Shown one piece after another: positions 45,567-54,119 of a stretch of 64,000 nt of DNA; position 1 is the stretch's first letter; each line of letters opens with the position of its first letter. The stretch is taken from NCBI RefSeq assembly GCF_008056315.1, contig NZ_VRKQ01000008.1, positions 1,816,957 through 1,880,956 on the forward strand. The letters run 5' to 3'. Under the pieces are notes generated by a model that was given only the letters and a program-made list of their open reading frames with translations, had not been told where the DNA came from and ran no database searches. Source of the DNA: Seonamhaeicola maritimus. Lineage in GTDB: Bacteria > Bacteroidota > Bacteroidia > Flavobacteriales > Flavobacteriaceae. The translations under genes and the position numbers were made by a program.

Positions 45567-46769
45567 TTAATTCAATAGCTTTCTTCTTTTCTTCTCTTTC
45601 TTTATGAGAGACAACTCTCTTCCAGTTTGTCCTGCTACAGAGGTGTTTTCTTCTGCTCTTCTAATTAAATAAGGCATTACATCTTTTACAGGACCAAAAG
45701 GAATATATTTTGCGACGTTATAGCCATCATTGGCCAAATTAAAACTAATATGGTCACTCATACCATACAATTGACCGAACCATACTCGCGAATCATTATT
45801 TTTCAAACCATTATTCTTCATTAAATCCATAAGTAAATAGGAACTTTCTTCATTGTGAGTACCTGCAAATAACGAAATGCGATCTATGTTTTTTATAACA
45901 TACCTAAGTCCTTCATTAAAATTGTTATCCGTAGCCAATTTATTTTTACATATTGGAGATTTATAGCCCTTTACCTTTGCTCTTTCATTTTCTTTCTCCA
46001 TATAAGCTCCCCTAACAAGTTTATATCCAATAAAATATCCTTTAGCAATAGCTCTATTATGCTCATTTTTTAAAAATTCTAATCTATCGTGTCTATACAT
46101 TTGAAGCGTATTAAAAACAATAGGTTTTTCAGTATTATACTTTTCCATCATCATTGTAACTAACTCATCAGCTGCATTTTGCATCCAACTCTCTTCAGCA
46201 TCAATTAAAACAGCTACATCATTTTCCTTTGCCCTCTCACAAATAATATCAAATCTTCTTACTACATTATTCCATTCATCCTGTTCAAGTTTGGTCAAAT
46301 TTTCTTTCCTACCAATTTTCTTATATAGGCCTAACCTTCCAAAACCGGTGGGCTTAAATACCGCAATAGGCATAGCTTCAATATCCTTAGCAAAATCAAT
46401 TATTTTTAGAATGGTTTTAACAGCTCCTTCAAACTCCATTTCATCTTCCTTTCCTTCAACAGAATAATCAAGGACAGAACTAACTCCTTTATTAAACATT
46501 TTTTCAATTACCGGCAAACAATCATTTTCACTAACGCCTCCACAAAAATGATCAAATACGGTAGAACGTATTAATCCCTCAATAGGTAGATTAGCTTTAA
46601 TAGCAAAATTTGTTGCAGCAGTACCTATTCTTACTAAAGGTTCAATAGAAATCATTTTAAATAAAAAATAAGCTCTTTCTAATTCCGAATCGTTTTTAAG
46701 GGAAAAAGCAATTTCGGTATTATCAAAAATTCGTTCTTTTTTATGCATTATCTTTAAAATTTTAAACAA
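45567..46769 (-). CDS. Proline dehydrogenase (monofunctional)
   Basis: A 400-residue FAD enzyme that oxidises proline to pyrroline-5-carboxylate. The beta/alpha barrel carries ALDYSVEG-like LDYSVEGKEDE, VLIDAEESWMQ, KLVRGAYMEKENERAKVKGY (the conserved RGAYM that binds FAD and substrate), AGTHNEESSY and the late FGQLYGMSDHISF. No aldehyde dehydrogenase domain is fused, so step two must be done by a separate enzyme. Slightly longer N-terminal helical part than in Thermus PRODH. Stands alone and divergent from aroB. Confidence 0.92.
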   Translation of the reverse strand: MFKILKIMHKKERIFDNTEIAFSLKNDSELERAYFLFKMISIEPLVRIGTAATNFAIKANLPIEGLIRSTVFDHFCGGVSENDCLPVIEKMFNKGVSSVLDYSVEGKEDEMEFEGAVKTILKIIDFAKDIEAMPIAVFKPTGFGRLGLYKKIGRKENLTKLEQDEWNNVVRRFDIICERAKENDVAVLIDAEESWMQNAADELVTMMMEKYNTEKPIVFNTLQMYRHDRLEFLKNEHNRAIAKGYFIGYKLVRGAYMEKENERAKVKGYKSPICKNKLATDNNFNEGLRYVIKNIDRISLFAGTHNEESSYLLMDLMKNNGLKNNDSRVWFGQLYGMSDHISFNLANDGYNVAKYIPFGPVKDVMPYLIRRAEENTSVAGQTGRELSLIKKEKKRRKLLN

Positions 46770-46844
46770 ATATAATTAACCAATAGTTATCATTTTATAT
46801 AAAATCTCCTTAATTTCACTGCCTTAAAAAATGCAAATTATTTT

Positions 46845-47912
46845 ATGGATTCTATTACTTATAAAGATTGCAAAATTCATTTTAAGGAGGAATGCTATTT
46901 AGCTATAAATAAACATCTTAAAGATAAGAATTTTTCAAAAATTTTTATTCTGGTTGATGAAAATACCCATGCAAAATGTTTGCCGGTTTTCTTGGAAAAA
47001 CTAGATGCAAATACTGTTATTGAAATAATTGAAATAGAATCAGGCGAGGTTAATAAAAACATAGATACCTGTGTAGGTGTTTGGAACTCTCTTTCTGATC
47101 TTGATGCAGATAGAAAAAGTTTGATGATTAACATTGGTGGTGGTGTTATCACAGACTTAGGTGGATTTGTTGCTTGCACCTTTAAAAGAGGTATTTCTTA
47201 TGTGAATGTCCCAACCACTCTACTCTCAATGGTAGATGCTTCTGTAGGTGGAAAAACAGGAGTTGATCTTGGGCATTTAAAAAATCAAATTGGAGTAATT
47301 AGTGATCCCGATTTAGTGCTTATAGATCCTAATTTTCTTAACACACTTCCTTCCAATCAAATGCGTTCTGGGTTAGCCGAAATGCTAAAACATGGGTTAA
47401 TTAGTGATGAAAGTTACTGGAATAAATTCCAAGATTTAACTAAACTAAGCTTAGCTGATTTAGATGAATTGATTTATCAATCTGTGGTAATAAAGAAAAA
47501 TGTAGTTGATGAAGATCCATTTGAAGATGGGCTCAGAAAAACTTTAAATTTTGGCCACACTTTAGGTCACGCCATAGAATCTTACTTTTTAAGCAATCCA
47601 AACAAATCAACCTTATTACACGGCGAAGCCATTGTTATAGGTATGATTCTTGCGTGTTACATATCTTCTGAAATATCAGGTTTTCCAATGGAACTGACTA
47701 ATGATATTAAAGAATTATTTGTTAACTATTACGGTAAAGTAAATATTGACAATACTGAATACTCACCTATCATAGAGTTGTTAAAATATGACAAGAAAAA
47801 TAATCACGGAAATATTAATTTTGTATTATTAGAATCGATAGGGAAACCAAAAATTGACTGCAAAGTAGAAGACCGCATCATTATTAATGCCTTTGACTTT
47901 TATATATCTTAA
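46845..47912 (+). CDS. aroB: 3-Dehydroquinate synthase
   Basis: A 355-residue NAD- and metal-dependent enzyme of the shikimate pathway, step 2. It has NAD-binding INIGGGVITDLGGFVACTFKRG and PTTLLSMVDASVGGKTGVD. The metal ligands are in RSGLAEMLKHGLI (Glu), FGHTLGHAIES (His) and LLHGEAIVIGM (His). Normal length. It is divergent from proline dehydrogenase and closes with a strong terminator. Confidence 0.96.
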   Translation: MDSITYKDCKIHFKEECYLAINKHLKDKNFSKIFILVDENTHAKCLPVFLEKLDANTVIEIIEIESGEVNKNIDTCVGVWNSLSDLDADRKSLMINIGGGVITDLGGFVACTFKRGISYVNVPTTLLSMVDASVGGKTGVDLGHLKNQIGVISDPDLVLIDPNFLNTLPSNQMRSGLAEMLKHGLISDESYWNKFQDLTKLSLADLDELIYQSVVIKKNVVDEDPFEDGLRKTLNFGHTLGHAIESYFLSNPNKSTLLHGEAIVIGMILACYISSEISGFPMELTNDIKELFVNYYGKVNIDNTEYSPIIELLKYDKKNNHGNINFVLLESIGKPKIDCKVEDRIIINAFDFYIS

Positions 47913-47932
47913 GATTTTTGTAGTTATGATAT

Positions 47933-47961
47933 AAAAAAAGCCCTTTAAAAGGGCTTTTTTT
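47933..47961. terminator. Bidirectional terminator between aroB and the Lrp-type gene
   Basis: AAAAAAAGCCC and GGGCTTTTTTT pair perfectly around a TTTAAAA loop; A and T runs on both sides fit convergent genes. Confidence 0.9.
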
Positions 47962-47978
47962 ATATAGATGAATTAAAA

Positions 47979-48461
47979 TTAATTCATATCATTAAAGATA
48001 GAATGCATCAAACGCTTCTTATCATTAATACTTTCCTCTAAAGAAATCATAGTTTCGGTTCTGTATACCCCTTCAATATCATCTAGAAGAAAAATAACCT
48101 CTTTGGCATGTTCCGTACTTCTAGCTCTAATCTTACAGAAAATATTGAATTTACCAGTAGTAATATGAGCAACAGTAACAAAAGGAATTTCATTAATACG
48201 CTCTAAAACAAATTTTGTTTGTGATGTATTATTAAGATATACTCCAACATAGGCAATAAAAGAATATCCAAGTTTCTTATAATCTAACATCAAAGAAGAC
48301 CCCTTAATGATTCCTGACTCTTCCATTTTCTTAACACGTACATGAACTGTACCTGCAGATATTAATAATTTTTTCGCGATGTCTGTAAAAGGAATTCTTG
48401 TGTTATCAATTAACATATCAAGAATTTGGTGGTCGATTTCGTCTAACTTTATTTTTCCCAT
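47979..48461 (-). CDS. Lrp/AsnC family transcriptional regulator
   Basis: A 160-residue regulator. The N-terminal helix-turn-helix (about 8-60) reads DEIDHQILDMLIDNTRIPFTDIAKKLLISAGTVHVRVKKMEESGIIKGSS. The C-terminal ligand-binding ACT-like (RAM) domain follows (YSFIAYVGVYLNN, VTVAHITTGKFNIFCKIRARS, GVYRTETMISLEESI). Such regulators sense amino acids and control their metabolism; neighbouring ald and proline dehydrogenase are reasonable targets but that is inference. A TATTTTTG box lies about 25-30 bases upstream. Confidence 0.93.
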   Translation of the reverse strand: MGKIKLDEIDHQILDMLIDNTRIPFTDIAKKLLISAGTVHVRVKKMEESGIIKGSSLMLDYKKLGYSFIAYVGVYLNNTSQTKFVLERINEIPFVTVAHITTGKFNIFCKIRARSTEHAKEVIFLLDDIEGVYRTETMISLEESINDKKRLMHSIFNDMN

Positions 48462-48485
48462 AATTAGCTTTTCTTAAATAAAAGG

Positions 48486-48493
48486 CAAAAATA
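48486..48493 (-). promoter_or_regulatory. -7 promoter box for the Lrp-type gene
   Basis: TATTTTTG on the minus strand matches TAnnTTTG, 25-32 bases before the start. Confidence 0.5.
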
Positions 48494-48531
48494 ATACATT
48501 TTCATTAATAATTCCGCATATTCGATACGTT

Positions 48532-49683
48532 TTATTTTGGGATTAATGCGATTTTTTCATTTTTCAATATCACGAAATCGTTTTCGTTATTAATTGTTAG
48601 CTTTTTCCCATCATCTCCTAACACTTTTTCTCCAGCCGCATCAAATTCCTTATGACCATAAACACCAACTAACACTTCAATTTTTTCTACAATTGGAACA
48701 AATTCAATATTACCTCCAACCAATGTTTCCTTAAATTGAATTCCAATATCTACCAAACTATCATTTGAATATCCACCAACATTTCTTATAACTACATCTA
48801 AAAAGTTCTTTTCATTTTCAGGAATATCAAAATACGAATGACTATTTTTCCCATCTATGTCATGCCCTGAAATATAAATTAATGAAGAAATGTATGATGT
48901 GTAAATAAGCTCTCTAGTGTACTCCCTGTCATAATCTCCTTCAAAATGACCAGCCTCAAACAATATAGTTGGTACGTTTTGACTCTGAAATGTGTCACCA
49001 ATACAGTTAATATTAAATGCATCATCATAAACACCTACTTGATTTGGAATGAGATTTTGCAAAACATCATTCATTACACCTATAACTTCCATAGCTACCA
49101 TTCTATTGGGTGTTACCGTGCAAGCTTCATCTTGGGCTGGCGAAAGGAAAGACACGGTTGCCGATTTATTAGTATTTCCAGCACTAAAAATGGTTCGTTG
49201 CCCATGTAGATTGTAGCAAAAATGTGGCTTAAATGATTCGAATGTTTTCCGAAGGACTAAGCTTTCAGGTTGGGTTAAATTTTGAGCATCTCTATTTAAA
49301 TCAACTTCATTGGCATTAATTCTAGTATAAGCCTGAGCTCCATCCGGATTTAATATTGGTATAACATATAAGGTATAAGCCTGAAGAATGGGGTTTAAAT
49401 AGTTTTTGTCATCAAAAAAAGAATTAAAAAGATCAAACAAAGCCTTAGTTGTAGTTGATTCATTTCCATGCATTTGAGACCACATCAAAATTCGTTTATC
49501 ACCACTTCCTATTTTAACACCATAAATAGGGTTGTTTAATACAGAATAACCTATAGTTTCAACAGTGAATTTTTGAGCTAATTTATCTAACAAAGGCTCT
49601 ATGTTATTGTTGGTAATATACCTGCCAAAAAGAGCTTCTTCTTTATTGTTTTTGAAAAGTATTTTAATGTCTTCTATTTGCAT
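48532..49683 (-). CDS. M14 family zinc carboxypeptidase-like protein
   Basis: About 383 residues from the ATG at 49683 (MQIEDIKILF); the frame is open ten codons further. The zinc site of M14 peptidases is visible: MHGNESTT (HxxE), and the later His in FCYNLHGQRTIF. LYVIPILNPDGAQAYTRINANEVDLNRD holds the conserved substrate Arg and NPDG, and TILFEAGHFEGDYDREYTR the catalytic Glu. There is no signal peptide, so it may be cytosolic, acting on small amidated or peptide substrates. Divergent from the XRE regulator with shared palindromes between. Confidence 0.9.
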   Translation of the reverse strand: MQIEDIKILFKNNKEEALFGRYITNNNIEPLLDKLAQKFTVETIGYSVLNNPIYGVKIGSGDKRILMWSQMHGNESTTTKALFDLFNSFFDDKNYLNPILQAYTLYVIPILNPDGAQAYTRINANEVDLNRDAQNLTQPESLVLRKTFESFKPHFCYNLHGQRTIFSAGNTNKSATVSFLSPAQDEACTVTPNRMVAMEVIGVMNDVLQNLIPNQVGVYDDAFNINCIGDTFQSQNVPTILFEAGHFEGDYDREYTRELIYTSYISSLIYISGHDIDGKNSHSYFDIPENEKNFLDVVIRNVGGYSNDSLVDIGIQFKETLVGGNIEFVPIVEKIEVLVGVYGHKEFDAAGEKVLGDDGKKLTINNENDFVILKNEKIALIPK

Positions 49684-49700
49684 GCTGATTATTTTGACCA

Positions 49701-49734
49701 CAAATGTAAACATTTACATTTTTACAAATGTAAA
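49701..49734 (-). promoter_or_regulatory. Two palindromic sites and -7 boxes in front of the M14 peptidase gene
   Basis: 49702-49720 holds the near-palindrome AAATGTAAAC/ATTTACATT, and 49721-49734 the palindrome TTTACAAATGTAAA. On the minus strand both contain TACATTTG, a perfect TAnnTTTG box. The same 14-mer, in the other orientation, occurs in front of the XRE gene (49925-49938). Confidence 0.55.
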
Positions 49735-49924
49735 CAGGCAAAATACACTCATTTAGTTACAATTGTATACAGAATGATTAGTCAACTCGATATTAAACAA
49801 GTTAATATCATAAATATTTATTTTAAACACTTATATTCAGTTGTTTAGAATTTATTATATAAAGTTTTATATTAACACTAAATTATTTTTAACATAGATA
49901 TTACCTGAAGTTTAATAACTATTC

Positions 49925-49938
49925 TTTACATTTGTAAA
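49925..49938 (+). promoter_or_regulatory. Palindrome overlapping the -7 box of the XRE gene
   Basis: TTTACATTTGTAAA (6-bp arms TTTACA/TGTAAA) contains TACATTTG (49927-49934), an exact -7 box about 33-40 bases before the ATG at 49967. A protein bound here would block its own promoter, as autorepressors do. The 190 bases between this site and the minus-strand copies are AT-rich with no other feature that I can support. Confidence 0.55.
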
Positions 49939-49966
49939 ACCAAAATACCATAATACCTATTTCACA

Positions 49967-50347
49967 ATGGTAAACACTGAAGAATTTTCTAAAAGACTAA
50001 AAAAAGTAATAGATTATTATGGTGAAACAGCCTCTTCTTTTGCCGAAAAAATCAATGTACAACGATCAAGTATTTCACACATTTTATCTGGAAGAAACAA
50101 GCCTAGTTTAGAGTTTGTTTTAAAGGTGCTTTCCTCCTTCCCTGAAGTTGAATTATACTGGCTATTAAATGGCAAAGGAGAATTCCCTTCAAATCAAAAT
50201 TATCTGGATTCTAAAAATGAACCACAAACAACTAATTCAAATAAAAAATTAGAAACAATAATCAATTCTGAATCTGATAGGAATAAAACTATAGAACGCA
50301 TTGTGATTTTTTATTCTGATGGAACTTTTAAAAACTTTCAGAATTAA
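49967..50347 (+). CDS. XRE-family helix-turn-helix regulator
   Basis: A 126-residue regulator with an N-terminal Cro/CI-type helix-turn-helix (about 5-65: TASSFAEKINVQRSSISHILSGRNKPSLEFVLKVL) and a polar, probably disordered linker ending in a short strand (IERIVIFYSDGTFKNF) that may be a dimer or ligand piece. The gene is divergent from the M14 peptidase; matching palindromes lie in front of both, so autoregulation and control of the peptidase are likely but unproven. Similar proteins occur widely in Flavobacteriaceae. Confidence 0.88.
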   Translation: MVNTEEFSKRLKKVIDYYGETASSFAEKINVQRSSISHILSGRNKPSLEFVLKVLSSFPEVELYWLLNGKGEFPSNQNYLDSKNEPQTTNSNKKLETIINSESDRNKTIERIVIFYSDGTFKNFQN

Positions 50348-50385
50348 CCATATTCTTTAGTAGTTTTGCATTGAAATTTATTACT

Positions 50386-50754
50386 ATGCGATTCTTATAC
50401 CTGTTTTTATTCGTTTTACTGTTCAATTGTTACAATACAGAACGAAACTGTACTGATTTCAAAACCGGCAAGTTTTATAGTGAAGTAACTATAAATGGAG
50501 AGATATTCAAATCTGAGTTTATAAGAACTGAAAACCTACAAATTGAAACCTATAATAAACAAATAGACTCATCTAAACTGCGCTGGATTAATGATTGTGA
50601 GGTTATATTTAAAACGATAAACCCAAAGAATATGGCTGAACAAAAGGATATTCACTTAAAAATTCTAACAACCACCAATAATTCTTATACTTTTGAATAT
50701 TCTTATGTTGGAGAGGCTAAAAAACAAAAAGGAATTGCCTACAAAGCCAAATAG
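50386..50754 (+). CDS. Small lipoprotein of unknown function
   Basis: About 122 residues from the ATG at 50386 (MRFLYLFLFVLLFNC); an in-frame ATG at 50371 adds five residues. The signal peptide ends in a lipobox FNC, so the protein should be lipid-anchored. The mature domain has Cys pairs (NCTDFKTGKFY and RWINDCEVIFKTINPKN) and a closing strand set (IHLKILTTTNNSYTFEYSYVG). It is a recognisable flavobacterial family without known role; public labels for it, such as topoisomerase, are not supported by anything I see. It ends one base before the convergent gene at 50756. Confidence 0.75.
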   Translation: MRFLYLFLFVLLFNCYNTERNCTDFKTGKFYSEVTINGEIFKSEFIRTENLQIETYNKQIDSSKLRWINDCEVIFKTINPKNMAEQKDIHLKILTTTNNSYTFEYSYVGEAKKQKGIAYKAK

Positions 50755-50755
50755 T

Positions 50756-51256
50756 TTAGTCAAACGGATACAGGAACGATTCAACTAAATTGAATTTCAA
50801 GAGTTTATCTTCTGTGATTTCATAAGTTAAAAAGATTTCACCCCAAAATTCTCCATCTGTAAAATCTGCAATAATCCACTTGTGGTTTAACATTTTTACT
50901 GTATTAATCATCATTTTCCGCCCTTCACTTGAGCCGTAAGGAATTATTGGATGATCTCCTCTCCCTTCGTTCAATTTATACAACTCGTCCTTTATATAAG
51001 GGATTAATTCATCTATATTATAACCTTCATCCTCAAAATAACTAATAGCGTCTTCATTTCTATCTAAATTAAAATGCGAAACTTCTAAAAACATATCTTG
51101 AATAACATCTAAAGAATCTTTAAAAGCTCCTATTCGCTCTGTTTTCTTATCAAGTCTGTTTGTTAAGTCTTCAAATACACGTTTAGAATTCACATACTGA
51201 AACAATACTAGAAGTATTGAAAAGATAAACAGGTAAATAAAAATTCTTTGCTTCAT
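50756..51256 (-). CDS. Anchored protein of unknown function
   Basis: A 166-residue protein with one N-terminal membrane helix (about 5-22), a coiled-coil-like stretch (about 25-60) and a small alpha/beta domain (about 70-166, with YGSSEGRKMMINTVKMLNHKWIIADFTDGEFWGEIFLTYEI). I do not recognise the fold by name. It follows the PhnP-like gene by nine bases on the same strand, so the two are probably cotranscribed. Confidence 0.7.
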   Translation of the reverse strand: MKQRIFIYLFIFSILLVLFQYVNSKRVFEDLTNRLDKKTERIGAFKDSLDVIQDMFLEVSHFNLDRNEDAISYFEDEGYNIDELIPYIKDELYKLNEGRGDHPIIPYGSSEGRKMMINTVKMLNHKWIIADFTDGEFWGEIFLTYEITEDKLLKFNLVESFLYPFD

Positions 51257-51265
51257 AAAATAGGG

Positions 51266-52027
51266 TTATATGGTTAATTGTAATTCATCATATGCCAAAA
51301 ATACGTTTTCTGGTAATGTTTTTTCAACTTCATCATGAAAACCTAATAAATGGCTTATATGGGTTAAATAAGCTTTTTTAGGATTTACTTTCTTGATAAA
51401 CTCAAGAGCTTCCTCTAAATTAAAATGAGACCGATGCGGCTCAATCCGTAAAGCATTAACCACTAACACCTTAACGTTTTTAATCTTTTCCACCTCCTTA
51501 TCTTTAACAGTTTTCATATCGGTCAGGTATGCAAAATTATTGAATTTGAACCCGAAAACTTGTAGCTCTGCATGCCTCCCATTTATAGGGAGAACCTCTA
51601 ACCCACCAATTTCAAAAGGTTTGTTTTTTATTCTATTTAAAATTACAGATGGCGCACCAGGGTATCTATTCTTTGTCTTAAAAACATAATCAAATCGCTT
51701 TTTTAAAGATTTTAAAACACGTTTATGTCCATATATAGAAACATCTCCTTGCCGAAAATAAAATGGACGAATATCATCTAAACCCATAACATGATCAGTA
51801 TGTTCATGTGTGAATAAAATACCATTTATTTTTTCTACACCTGCCCTTAGCATCTGATATCTAAAATCTGGCCCACAATCGACGACATAAGTATTGCCTT
51901 CCCATTCTACCAAAATTGAAACACGCAACCTTTTATCTTTTGGGTTACTACTCAAGCAAACAGGGTGTTTACTCCCAATAATTGGAATACCTTGTGATGT
52001 GCCTGTGCCCAAAAATGTAACTTTCAA
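51266..52027 (-). CDS. PhnP-like metallo-beta-lactamase-fold hydrolase
   Basis: A 253-residue metallo-hydrolase. VTFLGTGTSQGIPIIG at the start, the metal motif LFTHEHTDHVMGLDDIRPF (HxHxDH), RHAELQVFGFKF (third His), AYLTDMKTV (Asp) and AYLTHISHLLG (last His) match the PhnP branch, phosphodiesterases acting on cyclic ribose phosphates and related esters. No other phn gene is near, so phosphonate use is not suggested. Divergent from the 493-residue protein. Confidence 0.88.
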   Translation of the reverse strand: MKVTFLGTGTSQGIPIIGSKHPVCLSSNPKDKRLRVSILVEWEGNTYVVDCGPDFRYQMLRAGVEKINGILFTHEHTDHVMGLDDIRPFYFRQGDVSIYGHKRVLKSLKKRFDYVFKTKNRYPGAPSVILNRIKNKPFEIGGLEVLPINGRHAELQVFGFKFNNFAYLTDMKTVKDKEVEKIKNVKVLVVNALRIEPHRSHFNLEEALEFIKKVNPKKAYLTHISHLLGFHDEVEKTLPENVFLAYDELQLTI

Positions 52028-52061
52028 ATGCGTTAAGATTTACACAAAAATAGTGTTATTT

Positions 52062-52092
52062 TTTTGTTTGCTTCACTTATTTAATACCTTTG
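52062..52092 (+). promoter_or_regulatory. Full promoter of the 493-residue unknown protein gene
   Basis: TTTTG (52062-52066) and TACCTTTG (52085-52092) are an 18-base-spaced -33/-7 pair of Bacteroidetes type, ending 28 bases before the ATG at 52121. Confidence 0.65.
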
Positions 52093-52120
52093 CGAGCTAC
52101 GGATACAACCTATTAATGAT

Positions 52121-53602
52121 ATGGAAATAACCATAAAAGGAGACAGAGAATTTGACGATGTACCATCACTAAAATCGAAAGCCCTTCGAATTAATCTAAA
52201 CGAAAATATTTACGGAACATTTGCTGAAATTGGTGCAGGTCAAGAAACTTGCAGACAGTTTTTCAGGGCTGGTGGTGCTTCTGGAACTATTGCCAAGGCA
52301 ATGTCCGCATATGATAAATCCTTTAGTGATGCCATATACGGGTCTGAAGAAGATGGCAGATATGTAACGGAATCTAGATTGCGTAAAATGCTTACTCATG
52401 AAATGGACCTGATGGAAAAGCGTATTACCCGAGACATCCATCCTAATAAAATATTTTTCTGTTATGCTAATACAGTTGCCACAATAGATTTTGCTAAACA
52501 GTTTAAAGGCCATGGTTGGGTAGGAATTAAATATCAGGTTGAAGCAAACCAGGATTATAATGAAATCATACTACATCTTAGATTTAAAGAAACCGATGCT
52601 AGGTTACAACAAGAAACTCTAGGGATTTTAGGAACCAACCTTATTTATGGAGCTTTTTACAAGTATAACGAACCGAAAAAACTGCTTAGATATTTATATG
52701 ATCATTTAGATAATGATCAACTGGAAATAGATACCATAAATTTCTCTGGTCCTGTTTTTAAAAACATTGATAATCGTTTAATGAGTTTACAACTTGTTAA
52801 AAACGGAATGACTGATGCTGTAGTTTTTGGTCCAGACGGAACTAACATTTTACCAGCTAGGGTATTTTACAAGAAAAATATTTTAGCGCTTCGAGGTAGC
52901 TTCAGACCAGTAACTAAGGTAAACATGGCAATGTATGAGAAATCATATGAGATGTTTACAAGTGAAAAGAAGGTGAATGAGGACAACACTATGGTTGTAT
53001 TTGAAATCACTTTATCAAACCTGAGAGCTGAAGGAGAAATTGACGAGCAAGATTTTATAGATAGAGCAGATTTGCTCTGTGCTTTGGGCCATTCTGTAAT
53101 GATCTCTAATTTCCAAGAGTATTATAAAGTTGTTGAATACTTCTCAAACTATACTAAAGCTAGAATGGGATTAGCAATGGGTGTTAGTAATTTGGTTGAT
53201 ATTTTTGACGAGAAATATTACAGACACATTAGTGGCGGTATTTTAGAAGCATTTGGAAAGTTATTCTTTAAAGATTTAAAAGTATACTTGTACCCTATGC
53301 ATGATGAGAAAACTGGAGAGCTAATTACTAGTGAAAACCTAAAGGTTTACCCAAGAATGAAAGAGCTATACAAGTTCTTTAAATATAATGGTAAGGTGGT
53401 TGATATTACTGATTATGACGAAAGTATTATGGATATTTTCTCAAGACAAGCATTAGACATGATTGATAGCGGAGAACCTGGTTGGGAGAATATGCTACCA
53501 GAAGGAACTGCTGATTTAATTAAAGATTACCGCTTATTTGGCTATACAAGAAAACCACTTAAACCCTTATCAATAAAAAGAAGGTCTTCTTCAAAGAAAT
53601 AA
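52121..53602 (+). CDS. Large conserved cytosolic protein, unknown function
   Basis: A 493-residue soluble protein without signal peptide or membrane segment. It begins MEITIKGDREFDDVPSLKSK; later segments such as GTFAEIGAGQETCRQFFRAGGASGT, HPNKIFFCYANTVATIDF and GPDGTNILPARVFYKKNILALRGSFRP look strongly conserved, and the C-terminus is basic (KPLSIKRRSSSKK). I recognise it as a widespread Bacteroidetes protein but not its function; inconsistent public labels should not be trusted. It has a good promoter and shares a terminator with bcp. Confidence 0.75.
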   Translation: MEITIKGDREFDDVPSLKSKALRINLNENIYGTFAEIGAGQETCRQFFRAGGASGTIAKAMSAYDKSFSDAIYGSEEDGRYVTESRLRKMLTHEMDLMEKRITRDIHPNKIFFCYANTVATIDFAKQFKGHGWVGIKYQVEANQDYNEIILHLRFKETDARLQQETLGILGTNLIYGAFYKYNEPKKLLRYLYDHLDNDQLEIDTINFSGPVFKNIDNRLMSLQLVKNGMTDAVVFGPDGTNILPARVFYKKNILALRGSFRPVTKVNMAMYEKSYEMFTSEKKVNEDNTMVVFEITLSNLRAEGEIDEQDFIDRADLLCALGHSVMISNFQEYYKVVEYFSNYTKARMGLAMGVSNLVDIFDEKYYRHISGGILEAFGKLFFKDLKVYLYPMHDEKTGELITSENLKVYPRMKELYKFFKYNGKVVDITDYDESIMDIFSRQALDMIDSGEPGWENMLPEGTADLIKDYRLFGYTRKPLKPLSIKRRSSSKK

Positions 53603-53632
53603 AAAAAAAGCCCTTATTAAGGGCTTTTTTTT
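53603..53632. terminator. Bidirectional terminator between the unknown protein gene and bcp
   Basis: AAAAAAAGCCCTT and AAGGGCTTTTTTT pair perfectly over 13 bp with a three-base loop; it serves both convergent genes. Confidence 0.92.
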
Positions 53633-54083
53633 ATTCTAATATTTGAGCAGCGTGATCTTTTGTTTTTACTTTATCAATGACCCGTTCTATAACACCTTCT
53701 TCATCTATTATAAATGTTTTTCTGTGTATCCCATCATAAGTTCTTCCCATAAATTTTTTTGGACCCCAAACTCCGAAACCATTAATAACAATCTTATCCT
53801 CATCTGCTAACAAAGGAAATTGAAAATTATGTTTATTCTTAAAATTTAATTGCCTTTTTGCCGAATCAGCACTTACTCCTAATAACTCATACCCTTGCTC
53901 TTGTAAGACTTCATAATTATCTCTTAAATTACAAGATTCAACTGTGCAACCCGGTGTACTAGCTTTTGGATAGAAGAAAACTATTAGCTTTTTTCCTTTA
54001 AAATCAGACAGTTTAACAGTATTTCCTTGTTCATCTAAAACTTCAAAATTTGGAGCCTTATCTCCCGCTTTTAGTGTGGTCAT
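53631..54083 (-). CDS. bcp: Thioredoxin-dependent thiol peroxidase (Bcp/PrxQ)
   Basis: A 150-residue peroxiredoxin of the Bcp/PrxQ group, reducing hydroperoxides with thioredoxin as donor. Peroxidatic Cys in FYPKASTPGCTVESCNLRDN, with the resolving Cys five residues on (CxxxxC). GDKAPNFEVLDEQGN at the start and FGVWGPKKFMGRTYDGIHRKTFIIDEEG at the end are further family marks. Normal length. Divergent from nth across a 36-base gap. Confidence 0.95.
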   Translation of the reverse strand: MTTLKAGDKAPNFEVLDEQGNTVKLSDFKGKKLIVFFYPKASTPGCTVESCNLRDNYEVLQEQGYELLGVSADSAKRQLNFKNKHNFQFPLLADEDKIVINGFGVWGPKKFMGRTYDGIHRKTFIIDEEGVIERVIDKVKTKDHAAQILE

Positions 54084-54119
54084 ATTTTTTAACTTTGTTT
54101 ATTGCAAAAATACAACCCT

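Noticed and set aside
46895-47179. Minus-strand open frame of 94 codons inside aroB
   Set aside because: It lies wholly within the well-supported aroB gene and its translation shows only low-complexity Ser/Phe/Leu sequence without family features.
49967-50347. XRE regulator as the antitoxin of a toxin-antitoxin pair
   Set aside because: Neither neighbour looks like a toxin: one is a large M14 peptidase, the other an exported lipoprotein.
51266-52027. PhnP-like hydrolase as part of a phosphonate-degradation locus
   Set aside because: No other phn genes are near; the PhnP fold is also widespread in other roles.
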